DNA from: Zhengitettix transpicula
Lineage: Eukaryota > Arthropoda > Insecta > Orthoptera > Tetrigidae
Length of the DNA stretch: 64,000 bases
Direction: 5' to 3'
Assembly: GCA_037074705.1 (NCBI GenBank)
Contig: CM073593.1
Coordinates: 10,669,001 to 10,733,000, forward strand
The position numbers and the translations under genes are program-made. Positions 47,150 to 58,666 of the stretch are shown in pieces. The first letter of the stretch is position 1, and each line of letters opens with the position of its first letter. The notes beneath the pieces were generated by a model. The model was not told where the DNA came from. It saw only the letters and a program-made list of their open reading frames with translations, and did not search any database.

Positions 47150-47330
47150 GAGTAAAGTACGAGGATGGAAAAATGTCAACCGCACTAGTAATCGAACCCG
47201 GGTCCGCCTGGTTGACTCCAGATCCCGTGCGAAATTCCTCCATCCATTAAACATAATGCGGGATGTCCCAGGTTCGATTCCTTGGTAGGTAGCCTTGTTT
47301 TTAATGCCTCATACTTTAATTAAACTTAAC
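47150..47330. repeat. tRNA-like repeat copy
   Basis: GAGGATGGAAAAATGTCAAC, TAATCGAACCCGGGTCCGCC and GACTCCAGATCCCGTGCGAA match the unit at 25071-25375. A second B-box-like motif on the plus strand, CAGGTTCGATTCCTTGG at 47269-47285, lies on the other side, so two half-units face each other. The minus-strand frame at 47052-47243 covers it. Confidence 0.55.
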
Positions 47331-47759
47331 CACGGCCTGATGCTTGTGAAAGTTTCCCTATATTCCTATATTTCTATTCCTTGCGGTTAAACTTTCTAGA
47401 ATAGTACACGATTGTGTCCAATGAAAATTATGAACGTGTGTGGAATTTTAATAGTAGATTAACTAAAGAATTTAACACTATGAGTAATTATTTTATCTAG
47501 TTTTTGAATTTTATAGACATTGGTGACTTAATATTGTTATAAGTATTAATCGGGTATTCCATTGCCCAAGTAAAGAGAAATAAGAGACGAGTAATGAGAG
47601 AAAGAACCAAAGCAAAAAGTGTATACACAACATAGAGAGCAAATCTGCAAGAAAAAGGTAAAAGAGACTCAAGAAACAAGACAGACGAGCCAGCCAGATA
47701 GGTTTATTTAATGGAGAAGTAAAAAAAATCGTCCAGAAGAAGTGGATGTCAAGGTAAAT

Positions 47760-47850
47760 ACAGTGTGAAAGGAAGAGATTAATCCAACATTTCTAACAGC
47801 AAAGAAACTCTTTTATTCATCAGAGAGAACTCTGTCGTGTTTCTACTGTA
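47760..47850 (-). ncRNA. Possible PLE-type tail core, minus strand
   Basis: On the minus strand CTCTGATGAATAAAAGAG is followed by TTAGAAATGTTGG. CTGATGA fits the hammerhead box and GAAA-TGTT is near the second box. The helix II partner is weak. No coding remnant adjoins it. Confidence 0.25.
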
Positions 47851-48372
47851 TTACTCTAATTTCTTGTCTCTTCTGTCTCTTTACTCAAACAATGTAATAC
47901 CCGAGAAATATTTATAACAATTCTATTTTATCTGTTATATGTTAAAGGATAATTAGAACCCATTATAAAGAAAGCTTTTAACCGTTAGTCGAGCTAGGTT
48001 CAGGAGACCGACGCAATTTAATTTCTGTGTTATCTCCGGAACCACAGCTGAACATTATGAAATCCTAGAGAAATTAGTTTAAAACATTCTCACATGGCGA
48101 CACTCCAAAAACAACCATAGATTCTTGGAAAACAACTTTTTAATAAGGAATTAACGTATCTCCGGTCCAGTAGACCTACTGCGACCACTCCATTCAGTAT
48201 TTTTCTCGTCCTACTTGCAGTAGTACGGGGTGATTTTCGTAAAAATAATTGTCTATTATTCAGTTTTAGTATCAAATATTTATCTTCTTATAATAGATTT
48301 TCTTTAACAAATATTTGGAATAAAATGGCAAGTTTTAATTAAACCAGACTTTAATTGAATATATATATATAT

Positions 48373-49298
48373 TGTAATAAACAGGCGTCTTAATAAAATA
48401 AAAGATTTTTACGGGAAACAATTAATCAAAATTTATTAAGGTTTAATTACAATAATATTATATTTGGAATCTCAGGGTCTTTATCTGGGTTTGATAAATG
48501 GGTGAATTTTATACAATCATCATAATTACATTTAGCTTTTTATTGAAGTTAATTCGTCTGAACCTCGACGAATTTTGTTGCGGACGAAAATAAGATTAAA
48601 GATTGAATTTAAATTAAATAACTAAACAATTAAAGAAGTAAATAATTAACGAAGTGAATAATTAAAGAAACGAAATAATTAAAGAACGGTCTGACATATC
48701 TTTTAAAAAGTGGTTTACAATCAATTTTAGAGTTTACTACTTACGGCCGCCCAGGTCTCAATTTTGGTTTTTCTGTGCACACGATTTGGGGATATCACTG
48801 ATTCTACTCATTAGAATTTGAACACACGGTAGCTGATCTGGATCTCTGCTATTCTGGAACCTCGATCATCTCATCAGCTAGTTTCCGGACGTCGGTCTCC
48901 TGGAAGTCTCTCGATGTTAAAAATTAGTTCAGTTTGTGAAGCAAAACTTCTGCTTCCAAACTGCGATTTTATAAGTCTCTCTGTCAAACTGTTTACTTGC
49001 GTTTTATTTAAACTATTATATCTCGCCGTTGGACTCTACCGTTTCGCTTCTCGCCGTTGACTGCCAAAACTTTTTATACTGCAAATTTTCTGAATGGGTA
49101 TCTGCCCGCATCTGTGTCTGCTGTTTCGCTTCTCGCCGTTGACTGACTGTTCGTCTCGTAGATTTTGAGCGCGTACCATCTCAACAATGTTTCTTTGTGT
49201 CTCGCCGCCCCGCTGCGGCGTCCGCTTTATACCCAATAATAAGTCCTCTACAATCCAACTTTATAATTATAATAATGGATTAATTACTAATTACTACA
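48373..49298 (-). mobile_element. Solo LTR (copy H), minus strand
   Basis: On the minus strand it runs TGTAGTAATTAGTAATTAATCC... to ...GCCTGTTTATTACA, 926 bp, with ATAT on both sides. It pairs with the LTR at 62581-63464: shared blocks are GCGGCGTCCGCT, CTACTTACGGC-GCCCAGGTCT, GGGGA-ATCACTGATTCTA and GAATTTTGTTGCGGA. The GGCCC...CCCTGAG box complement is at 48474-48498. The TTACTTACGG on the plus strand is the complement of a splice-donor-like CCGTAAGTA. The minus-strand frame at 49036-49236 is internal. Confidence 0.75.
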
Positions 49299-49320
49299 AT
49301 ATATATATATATATATATAG
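49299..49320. repeat. (TA)n tract between two LTRs
   Basis: A TA run of about 20 bp separates copy H from copy J, so the two LTRs are placed head to head. Confidence 0.9.
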
Positions 49321-50285
49321 TGATACTAATTAGAGGCTATTAGTGATTTGATAAATGGAAATTTATGATGGATTCTTATCGGAAAGAATATCAAAGGCAA
49401 CAATGCATAGGCAAGCTTTGTCGGCAACAAGCGTTTCTAAAAACCGCTGTCGGTCGGTGGACACAGTTGCGGGCAGATATACATACATAAAGGTCGCAGG
49501 TTGAAATTGATCATAAAGGTTTCGGACAGTAATTCAATGAGTAAAAGTTTGGACAGAAACTCATCAAGTAAAGTTAGAGGAAAGTAACTTCATCGAGAGA
49601 AAGTTGGTAACAATCTGATTGACCATTAATTAAGAAGGATATGAGAGACACCAAAATTTCGACAGTGTTTTGTAATCAAAATTCAGTGAATTCATGGCCT
49701 GTTTAATGTGAACAGTGTGGTGCATCTGAACCCAAACTTAAGCCTGGTACCAGCAGAGATTGTAAGTAGAAAGAAATTTAATAAAGTTTGTAAAAGTCAA
49801 CTTAAGATAGAATCGTCAGATTTCGGTTTCACCTTTGTTTTATTGTTTTCATTTTAAAGTTGTAAAAGGAATTCGATTGTTTAATTTAAATGTAAAGGTT
49901 GGTTCTTTATTTAGAAGGCCCAAATAAACGACCCTGAGATGAGAGTTGATAAAATCTGTAAAATAGCAAGATCTCAAATGTAAATAATCACGTCGAGAAA
50001 TGTTGTACATTTTACCTGGAATAAATTAATTGTCTCGTAAAGTTTTAAAGAATTTGGTAAATTATTTGAAATCCTTCTCGTTTAAATTTTAAATAAATAA
50101 AAATTAATCCATTAATCAACCATTTAATCCTTTTAATATTGTTTATCCATTACATTTTGGTTTCACCAACGTGGCCAACTATTGAATTCATTTTAAATTA
50201 TAATCCCTTTTTATTTATAACATTTTGGCGTCACCAACGTGAGGAAATAAATTGTTTAAATAAAAAATAATATTTTTTATTTATT

Positions 50286-50288
<3 letters not shown>
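49321..50288 (+). mobile_element. Solo LTR (copy J)
   Basis: It starts TGATACTAATTAGAGGC and ends TTTATTTATTACA, 968 bp. It is the same subfamily as copy C: ACAATGCATAGGCAAGCTTTG, AAGCCTGGTACCAGC, GTAAGT at 49762-49767, TCGTCAG at 49813-49819 and the GGCCC...CCCTGAG box at 49917-49938. Near the 3' end the CACCAACGTG box occurs twice (50166 and 50232), each preceded by CATTTTGG, a local duplication. Confidence 0.75.

Positions 50289-50330
<42 letters not shown>
50289..50330. repeat. (TA)n microsatellite
   Basis: About 40 bp of TA directly follows the ACA end of copy J. Confidence 0.95.
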
Positions 50331-50331
<1 letters not shown>

Positions 50332-52040
50332 GTGCACGTTAAATGTCTTTAAAGATATTCAAAATAATTGATTCAGAAAAGTTATCAGCAAAGGAATTGT
50401 TAACCTCTGGACCTAGCGCGACTAGTTTTCCTCTTTATAATTTTCTCACTTCCTTAAATTGAAAGTTGTTCAGTTCGTCTTTGAGTAGAAATCTAAATAT
50501 ATTGTTAGATCAAATACTGTCAAAATTTAACGTATAATAACAGACTTAATGCAAGAAAACTTATCTGTATCAATATAATAAGGTTTCTTCTAGCACACAT
50601 AATTTCTTAAACATATTCCCGAAAATATGTCAGCGAATAATTTTGACTTCAATAAAGGTAAATAAGCTTTTATTTCTGGTTATTAAATAATATTCTATTT
50701 TTGACAGAACTGTGAGAAACTGAGGCTTGATGCTGTAAAAAGTGAGCAATGCTGGGTTGAAAATTTCTGGACAATATTTTGACACTCGAGCAATTACATT
50801 TATTTTGCGGCGACTTTACAAAGCAATTTGCCTTTTTTTTTCAGTCACCGAAAAATTTATTAAAGAGCCAATCCAATTACCAAGAGAGTTCGTCCACGGA
50901 AGTATAGGGGAAATTTTTCCTGAATGTGATTTCTCCTCTCAACCCCCCCACCCCACCCAACCCTTCCTCACTCTCTCATGTTGAGGGAACACACTGGCGG
51001 GAAAAAAAAAGTTTTTAAGCATAGAAGGGACTTTGTGCTTTGCAATTTATCGTTCGTCACGAGAGAACCACAGTGGGTGAGTTATTAGGCTGCTGCAGAG
51101 AAACTCGGAATTTATTTAGCCAAAGGTTTTGCCTGACGTGTCGTGTTGCAAACACGACAGATAATTCCGCCCTCCGGGAGCTGTGTCACGGGAAACCTCG
51201 AGCGCAAGAGAAACAAAACAGTCCCCAGTAATTTAAAACGACATCGTCCTGCCAGCTACGTACAACATAGCCAATTAGCCACGGTCCGGCGACCCCTAAG
51301 GTGCAGCAGGTGGTGGTGGGCTCGGTTCATCGCCGAACCCTGTTCGGAAATTAGTAACCCGAGGTCCTCCACCACGAGCCGATTTAAATCGCAAAAATCC
51401 GTTTCACAGTTCAGCAAGGTCTCTGTCTGTCAAAATACAAGCATTCTCTACCGTTTTATCCACTGTTTCTGTCCACCTCAAGTATATTCTACACATTTTT
51501 TAGATATATAAAAATGTCTGGATCTACTGTAGAGAATATGGGCTGATTCATCTAACCAAAACAAAAACACTAATATAAACATATGCCTAAACTGTAAATA
51601 AATTTACTTTTATATTTAATAATAGATAGAATTTATCCATTTTCCTGTCTAAATGAAATTTTTTTTTATATTGTAGTATACAAAAGAGACTACAAACAAA
51701 TATGCCAACGCGTTGTAGCCAAATTAAGTAATATTCAAAAAATTATATAAACAAATGCCAACACGTTTTGGCGCAAAATTATGTAGTATAAACAAGATTA
51801 ATTAAATGAATAAGGGAAGGAAGTAGAAATTAAACCAATATTTTAAAAGATAACAAAGATTATTTATTGGAAAAATTGGTTTTTTGTTGAAATTACATTT
51901 TATATTTTTAAGTAATTTTCCTCAGCTTTTATGAGAATATAACTTTCAGGCCTTCAATTAAGACAGTGATTTACAAATTTCACCAAGTTACTAAAGAAAA
52001 AAATAATTTAAATTTACAATAAAAATTTTTTATACCAAAA
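50331..52040. other. No gene recognised
   Basis: GC-richer between 51040 and 51420. Frames at 50742-50984, 51040-51231 and 51143-51511 overlap each other in different phases and show no motif, so they are not called. Confidence 0.4.
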
Positions 52041-52041
52041 T

Positions 52042-52203
52042 ACGGCTCACCCATTGTCGTTGCGTTGTCGTCGCTTTTGATTGTTGCCAACTGACCAGTG
52101 CAGTTGTCTTCTTAGCACCGGACAAAATGGACAAGGATCCCAGAAACGTTGTGTGGTATTTATATTACCTTTTTGTCTGTATTGGCTATATTTTTTATTC
52201 AAT
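52042..52203 (+). mobile_element. Penelope-like element, 3' tail only
   Basis: CGGCTCACCCATTGTCGTTG and TGCCAACTGACCAGTGCAGTT match 2773-2835. GACAAGGATCCCAGAAACGTTGTGTGGTATT matches the tail at 22944-22975 over more than 25 bases. The CUGANGA half has decayed (CCGGACAAAA). The end is GGCTATATTTTTTATTCA. The 63-codon frame at 52127-52318 begins in this tail and is not a gene. Confidence 0.75.
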
Positions 52204-52204
52204 A

Positions 52205-52935
52205 ACTAAAACTATTAGAAATCTGGCGGTAAACTATATTTACCTAAAAGTTTACAGAAGAAAGTGTTTTTTTTTACATACCATTTATTTAGAGTTACCC
52301 TGGTTTGTGCACACGTGATAATTTACTTTTATAGAACACTATATTATCCTAGACAGGCCATAGCTCTGATTTTATTATCGTCTCACTTTCCAACACTTTG
52401 CAACATATTCGCTGCCTTTCTACTTCGCTGAATTCGTATTGTCACGCTCAGTTTACTGTGGAGAATCTTTAATGGAAAATCTGATGATATTCAGCCCATA
52501 CTTTTCTGAATTCGACCATCACAGACTATCGCCCGGACGACAACGGCTAGGCCCACCAAAACACACACACACCTGACTGAGTGATTGTAATGTACTTTGT
52601 TTCGTCAAGACCTCCAAACACACACTCTGCTCTCTTAATATCTGAGGTTTCTGACTACATTCTGCTCTCTGACTTAGTGTTTTACAGTCCTCTGCTAAAA
52701 TTCTGAGCCTCTTATATAAGCTTTCTCGACAACAATTCGTAGCACCAATTATAGTGTCTGCATTCTCGCGCCAAACAATGCTGTTCTTTACAACGGTATG
52801 GCCTCAAAGTTACGCCGACAATAATTAAAAAAATAATTTTAATGAAGCATTTTATTACACATTTGTAATCTCTATATAACATGTTGATTTATTTACAGTG
52901 GCATCAACAGCTCTGGTTATTAGTGACTCAGTATG
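52205..52935. other. No gene recognised
   Basis: AT-rich with an ACACACACAC run near 52560. No frame of interest. Confidence 0.45.
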
Positions 52936-52939
52936 GGAA

Positions 52940-53065
52940 ATCATTTTTTTCTGGTCGCGGGAAAGTTTCTCTCTAACACACAAACATCCATTCCTTCGCC
53001 GGGATTCGAACTCGTGACCTCTGTGATGTGAGGCAGCCACGCTGACCCCTACACCACAGGTCAGC
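52940..53065 (-). repeat. tRNA-derived SINE head
   Basis: On the minus strand GCTGACCTGTGGTGTAGGGG contains an A-box-like TGGTGTAGGGGTCAGCG. It is followed 40 bases later by GGTCACGAGTTCGAATCCCG, a near-perfect B-box. The order and spacing fit an internal RNA polymerase III promoter from a tRNA. The acceptor stem does not close, so it is a SINE or pseudo-tRNA. The 70-codon minus frame at 52855-53067 overlaps it by chance. Confidence 0.7.
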
Positions 53066-53069
53066 AAAA

Positions 53070-53480
53070 ATAAGATTGAATTAATTAATACCAGGGTATT
53101 TAATCCAATTTAATTGTTTTAAGTGCCAATCCAATTTACGAAAACGTTTACTATTTTGTCTATAATTGACAACTCATATTAATTTAATTTAAATAACTAT
53201 TCAAAAATATCTGCCAATTTGGTATTCAAAAGAATGTGCAATTATGACATTAACACGAATATAATACAGCGTTAAGGACGGACAATTCTATTGTTACTCA
53301 AAACTGTGAAGCTTGTTGATCGACACAACAGCAGCAAAACTCGTCAAAAATTTGTGTATTTTCTTTGACTATTTCATGCAATGCTTATTTTGATTCTCAA
53401 ACATAATTTCGCCAATTATTTAATGTTTTAAGCTCCCAAAATTTATAGAATTTTCTATAATAATTGCCTATGTTTTATAT
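53070..53480. other. No gene recognised
   Basis: AT-rich and without motifs. Confidence 0.45.
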
Positions 53481-53486
53481 TTATTA

Positions 53487-53902
53487 CTAGGTGGGTGCTC
53501 GGCGTTACCCGGGTTGTGATAATTAAACTCAGTGACATTTATAACCCCGGAATCTATCGCAATCTCGGTTGTTTTCGCGTTATTTTTTTAACGCCCATAC
53601 ACCTCTAAAAGAGCTCTTCTTCTACGCCTTAAGGGGTTGAAATTATTCACAAAAATATCTGGAGAAACACTATCCATCTCATTGAAATTTTCTTTCGACA
53701 AAAATGTCGGCCGTTTTAATATGTTTGAAAATTTCCACCCCCACGCCTGTGAGTGGTAGATGTGTCTTACTCCCACAGTCTTTCTTTTCCGTTCTAAGGG
53801 AACACGTGTATGTAATTTGGTGAAATTTTCTCCACGGGTGTAGATTTGTATGTGGAACATTCATGTGCACACACACACTCATACTCGGTTTAATTTATTA
53901 GA
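53487..53902 (-). mobile_element. Non-autonomous Helitron, about 416 bp
   Basis: On the minus strand it starts TCTAATAAATTAAACC, then GTTCCACATACAAATCTACA and CCCGTGGAGAAAATTT, as in the copy at 17755. The 3' end reads ACCCGGGTAACGCCGAGC, an imperfect hairpin, then ACCCACCTAG|T. TC start, GC hairpin and CTAG followed by T are the recognised Helitron hallmarks. There is no Rep-helicase gene, so it depends on another element. Overlapping minus frames at 53588-53882 are not genes. Confidence 0.7.
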
Positions 53903-53909
53903 AAACTAG

Positions 53910-55205
53910 ATTATAAAACGAATTTATCCATTTTCCTGTCTAAAAGAAGATTGAAATAAATTATTTCCACGATATTTAATCAGACATTAGGGAATTAGAT
54001 ACCAACCCGATTTACGAACCTTTGAGATTTATTTTCCGTATATTTTGGTTGTATTATTGTTTAAATCATTAGCATGATGCAACACATGTAATTTATTAAG
54101 CTCCATAGATGAATGCTCTCGAGCATTAGACCGAGAATCTGCGTCGCTTCCGTGCATTATTTAATTATTCACGTACGAATTCACAAAATATGTACCTCAA
54201 GATGGATGGAGAAGGTGAATATCATTTTGTCTCGCTACAATTTTCGGAGATAACTGGCTTAGTCTCCAAGTTTCTATTTACAGTGTGCGTTTCGCTTCAA
54301 TAATAACTACCTGTTTATGACTCAGGATTGTGTATCACAGAAAATATTAAAGAGGCAAATGATGATACTTATAAAACTAAATATCAATTAATAAGTACAG
54401 GTTGACAGGTCTAGCAAGGCCTGCGATCTGCGCGATGTAGGTGAAGGGAGAAGATGGAGGGAGAACTTCTCCTTGGAAAGTAGCTGGGGAGACACTACTA
54501 TTATTTTTAAAAACATTTATTGTGTCCTTACGAACTGGGTAAACAGATGCTCTGTACTTATCAACTCTTAAATTTTATGGTTGAGATTCTTAACGTACAA
54601 CGTATCCTGAAGGTTGTAGAATTATAGTTATTTGACTTCGGTGGAATGAAGCTTGCAATGCTTTTATTCGAGTATTTCATTTTCTATAAAATGATAATAT
54701 TTGTAATGTTGTGGAACATTTAATTGATTTCTTAGCTTTACCCAGAGCAATACAACAACAAAGAAGAAACCATATCCGGTACATTACAGGACCGTCGCAT
54801 TGTTCACATCTGCAGCCAACAATTAGTCCAAGTGGATTGTTAATTATTGGCAGGAGAGTATTTACGTTATGTACGGATCAAATAAGTGTACTTCGAATAA
54901 GTTAAATTTAGAGAAGAGTTATTAATGATATTGCAGCTTTTTACAATGTGGAACAATTATTGAATATTAAAAATGGAAGAAAAAAATAAAGAAGACCGTT
55001 TATCAGCTATTTGCATAGCTGCCTACGATTACGATATAACATGAACGAAAATTAGAGGCCTCTGGTGAAGCAATAAGACACGTCGACATTTGAATTAACG
55101 AGCATAAAAGCAAGGAAAAACTTCTAAATCAAAATTAGCCGATGATACATGTGAATTTAATCATGAATTCAATTTTCATAAATTCCGTGTAGCTGATGTA
55201 GAATC
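53910..55205. other. No gene recognised
   Basis: AT-rich. The 64-codon frame at 54711-54905 has no motif. Confidence 0.45.
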
Positions 55206-55209
55206 TAAT

Positions 55210-55835
55210 TTATTTAAAAGTAAATTTAAAGACGCCGACCAGAAATGTTGTAAACCTTCGATTCGTGCCGACAAAAACTGAATTGCAATGCCCATCACTC
55301 TCACCCCAGAAACCTTTGCTTTTTAATGTCATTCTTAATTGAACTGCAAATTTCATCACAACAATCAGGTGTCGTTCTGAAATAAATATAACATCTTGCA
55401 ACATCTCTACGTAGCTCTTGCATTAAGGTGTGATATTCACTTTTTTTTTTACTTTTAGAATTAATTTCGTGAGTCCATATTCTTCTTTTCTTAAAGATAT
55501 ATAAATAATTAGGACACAGTGTGCAGCGGGGTATATAATTGCCTTGTTTCTTATTATCCTAATGACTTAATTAGCCCGTTTTTCGTCTTCGGCTAGAGCT
55601 AGTAAAATTATTCTCTCTTCTTCATCTGAAGACATTATTAAAAACTCTGTCTTGACTTGAATTTTTTATTCAAAACTATTAAAAATACGTAATTTTTTAA
55701 GTGAAACTGCTGTGGTTGCTGGAAAGCGTCTAGAAAATGATTTACCGTTGCCGCAATAGTGTGAAGGACCATGCCGTACCTCGTCCCGTACCTACAACGG
55801 GATTTCCGCTCCCGTTCCCGGACTGGTGTAAGCTG
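55210..55835 (-). mobile_element. Harbinger-type element, copy 1 (minus strand, truncated)
   Basis: Read on the minus strand it starts with a GC-rich terminal repeat (TTACACCAGTCCGGGAACGG) and a second internal copy (GGTCCTTCACACTATTGCGG). It then continues with an ORF relic of a PIF/Harbinger transposase N-terminus: RCYIYFRTTPDCCDEI can be read near 55400-55350. It aligns in reverse with 56637-57130. The 3' terminal repeat is missing. Confidence 0.65.
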
Positions 55836-55849
55836 AGATTAATATTTAC

Positions 55850-56400
55850 TTGAGTCAATGTTTTGAGAATAGTTTTAACAGTACCAAGTTGTCGCGCATT
55901 CATACAAATGAATATAAATCAACCAATTTTACATTCACACCTAGAAGAGGTACTTACCCTACTGTAGTTCTAAATGACAATCCAATACATCAGGAAGAAT
56001 CAGTTAAGTTCCTGAGAATACACTTAGACACTCAGGAAGCACATATTCATAAAACGAAAAAAATTGGGCCTAAAATCCCAGAAAATGTATTGGCTCATGG
56101 GCCGGAAGTCACACCTTTCACTAGAAACTAAAATACTACTTTATAAAACAACTATCTGGTCATATGTGATACAGCTTTGGAGCACAGCTAACAGCTCCAA
56201 CATGGATAATATAAAGAGCTTCCAATAAAATGTACTGCGATCCTTGGTGAACGCCCCATAGTTTGTACCGAATGAAGTAATTTGTCAGGACTAGCGACTA
56301 TCCACGATTACTGAAGAGGTACATAACAGCAGTGTGCGTACCAAGACAGACTATCTGTTCAACCAAACAAACGTTTAAACATCTGCTAAACTAGGATGAC
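55850..56400 (+). pseudogene. Jockey-clade LINE fragment between two Harbinger copies
   Basis: The frame at 55850-56131 encodes NEYKSTNFTFTPRRGTYPTV, then VKFLRIHLDTQEAHIHK, the Jockey RT thumb blocks. Beyond its stop, in other frames, come WSYVIQLWST-like, FQ-x-K-x-LR and NAP-x-F-x-PNEV-like blocks up to about 56400. It has several frameshifts and both ends are missing. It differs from the Jockey copy at 21480-23330. Confidence 0.75.
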
Positions 56401-56636
56401 AAATAGCCGAGGCTCAGTAGATTTAAGACTCTGGATTTTTAAAAAAAAAGATTCACGTGAACAAATACTCTAAAATCTTCTAGTTTTAATTTTGGAAAAA
56501 AAAATTAAATGGAACGTTTCTCACCATGACTGTTAATATTGTATGTCAAAACAATAACTAAATGTCTCTTTTTATGACAGATTGTTAGAAATAAATCAAT
56601 TTTAAAAAAAGCTGCCGCAGTAAAGGATCGTGGTAC

Positions 56637-57412
56637 GGCCCTACTCACACCAGTGCGGGAACGGGAGCAAGAATCACGTCGTAGGTACGGGACGGGGTAC
56701 CGCACGGTCCTTCACACCATTGCGGGAACATTCATTCATTTTCTACACTCTTTCCAGCAAACACAGCAGTTTCAATTAAAATAATTAGTTATTATTAAAA
56801 TTTTTAATTCAAGTTGATACCGTCAAAAATGTCTTCAGATGAATAAGAAGCTCTAATTTTACTAGCTCTAGCCGAATACGAAAAACGTGCTAATTAAGTT
56901 ATTAGAATAATAAGAATCAAGGCAATTATTTGCCCCGCTGCACCCTGTTTCCTAATTATTTATATATCTTTAGGAAAAGAAGAATATGGATTCACGAAAT
57001 TCTAAACGTAAAACATTTGGTTAATGCCAGAGCTACGTAGAGATGTTGCAAGATTTTATATTTATTTCAGAATGACACCTGATTGTTTTGATGAAATTTG
57101 AAATTGAATTAAGAATGACATTAAAAAGCAATACGCGAACTACCGTGAACCAAATGTATCCAGAATAACGACTTGCAATTGCTTTGACGTATATTTGTTA
57201 TAACATATAACGAGTGTGAACGTTTTACAATACTTATTAAGTTATTATTAAGATTTTCTTTGGGGCTTGTACCGAAACAATGGGCAAGCGCGCAGCAGGC
57301 AAGCGAGAAATATCGTGCAAGCGGCGGGAAAGTTCGTGCAGGTTTGAATATGCCCACGTCCCGCACCTTTCCCGCTCCCGTTCCCGCAGTCCCGCACTGG
57401 TGTGAGAGGGCC
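56637..57412 (+). mobile_element. Harbinger-type element, copy 2 (about 776 bp)
   Basis: The ends are inverted: the left reads GGCCCTACTCACACCAGTGC and GGGAACGGGAGC. The right, complemented, reads GGCCCTCTCACACCAGTGCG and GGGAACGGGAGC. TTA follows on the right, the usual Harbinger target, but the left TTA is lost. Inside, from about 56829, is a degenerate N-terminus: MSSDE, a stop, LALAEYEKR, then ELRRDVARFYIYF and FRMTPDCFDEI, a typical Harbinger helix-turn-helix-side motif. The DDE catalytic domain is deleted. Frames at 57121-57448 overlap the 3' end and are not genes. Confidence 0.75.
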
Positions 57413-57419
57413 TTAACTG

Positions 57420-58660
57420 AGCTCTGGCTTATCCCCACTACATCCTAAGCGAAAAGAACGTTTCCGCATCTTTTGTCGACACGACTTCTGAAACCTCTCG
57501 AGCTATAATAAAGGTATTAACAGTCTATAAATAATATTATAGTTTTATAAAATGTTACAGTCGGTAAGCAACTATGAGTATAGCCACAAAGCAACTGGCC
57601 GAGGTTGCTTAAAGCACTGTGAGGAATGTTTTACCGTTTTACTTCCAGGCTACTTATGCTGCTCCGACTTTTAATTAGGACCAGACAATATGCTAACGGC
57701 ATAATTTCCACTGAAGGAAAAAAATCCCCTCAAACATTACGTTCTCGAAAAAAAATTAGCTTTCAGAAAGATTCTAAAATTATAAAAGTATAAAGAGAAA
57801 GCATTTTACAATAGTCATATCAATAAATTCATGGGCTTATACATTTGTTTTCCTATTCGTATATTTAAGGATTTATTTTTCCTATAAATGTTTTCCCACG
57901 ATCTACATAAATTATGTAGTTATGGTTTCATTGCATGTAAATACAACAATAATTTTGTCCGAACATTATTTAGAATCGTATGATTATAATTTATTTTTAT
58001 TTAATACGGGTATCAAAACCAACGTCAGTTAAATTTACTCTCTCTGACATCGTTCGCTTTTCACCAGAAAAGTGTCGAATTGATATCCATGATATCTGTC
58101 TCGTTGTTATATAGAGCTATAAGAAGGTTTCCTCTGGTATAAAATTGCATGCTGTGTCGAAATGACAGACTTAATTTGATTTTTAACTACTTTTGAAGGG
58201 ATGTTTTATAAGATATAAAAATCTGTTTTCTATAAAACGTATATGGCGAAAAGAAATTATATTTTCACAAACAACTCAAATTACTGGTCAACTACTTTTT
58301 TTGGGGATGATTCACCACAATATTTCAATGATATATCAAGTATATGTAATTTTATGATCTCTGGGAACCATAAAAAAAATCGATACAATTTTGATAGAGG
58401 CGAGAAGACAAGCCGCCGTATCGAGAATGGTTTCAATGGTTACGGTTGGTGCCTGCCCGTGGTGGTTTCTTAAAAGGAGTCATGTAACTATTCATGTAAC
58501 TTTGAGATGTAGCGACAAAACTGTAAAATTAAGAGTCAAGAGTTTTTAGCGTGCATAATAAGGTGACTATGACCCTTTCAGAGGTCGAAAGCTTATTTTT
58601 GCACTGACGAAGGTTAAATCAGTTCACTTCCAGCCATGGTAGGGTAAACAGTATCTAGAA
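57420..58660. other. No gene recognised
   Basis: AT-rich. The 76-codon frame at 58243-58473 has no motif. Confidence 0.45.
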
Positions 58661-58666
58661 CTCTTC

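Noticed and set aside
47560..47910. Purine-rich/pyrimidine-rich inverted repeat (AAGTAAAGAGA... vs ...TCTCTTTACT)
   Set aside because: The similarity is mostly low-complexity GA/CT sequence and the arms do not align cleanly; not strong enough to call an element.
52940..53065. Functional tRNA gene on the minus strand
   Set aside because: Good A and B boxes, but no matching acceptor stem and the anticodon arm is not regular; better read as a SINE head.
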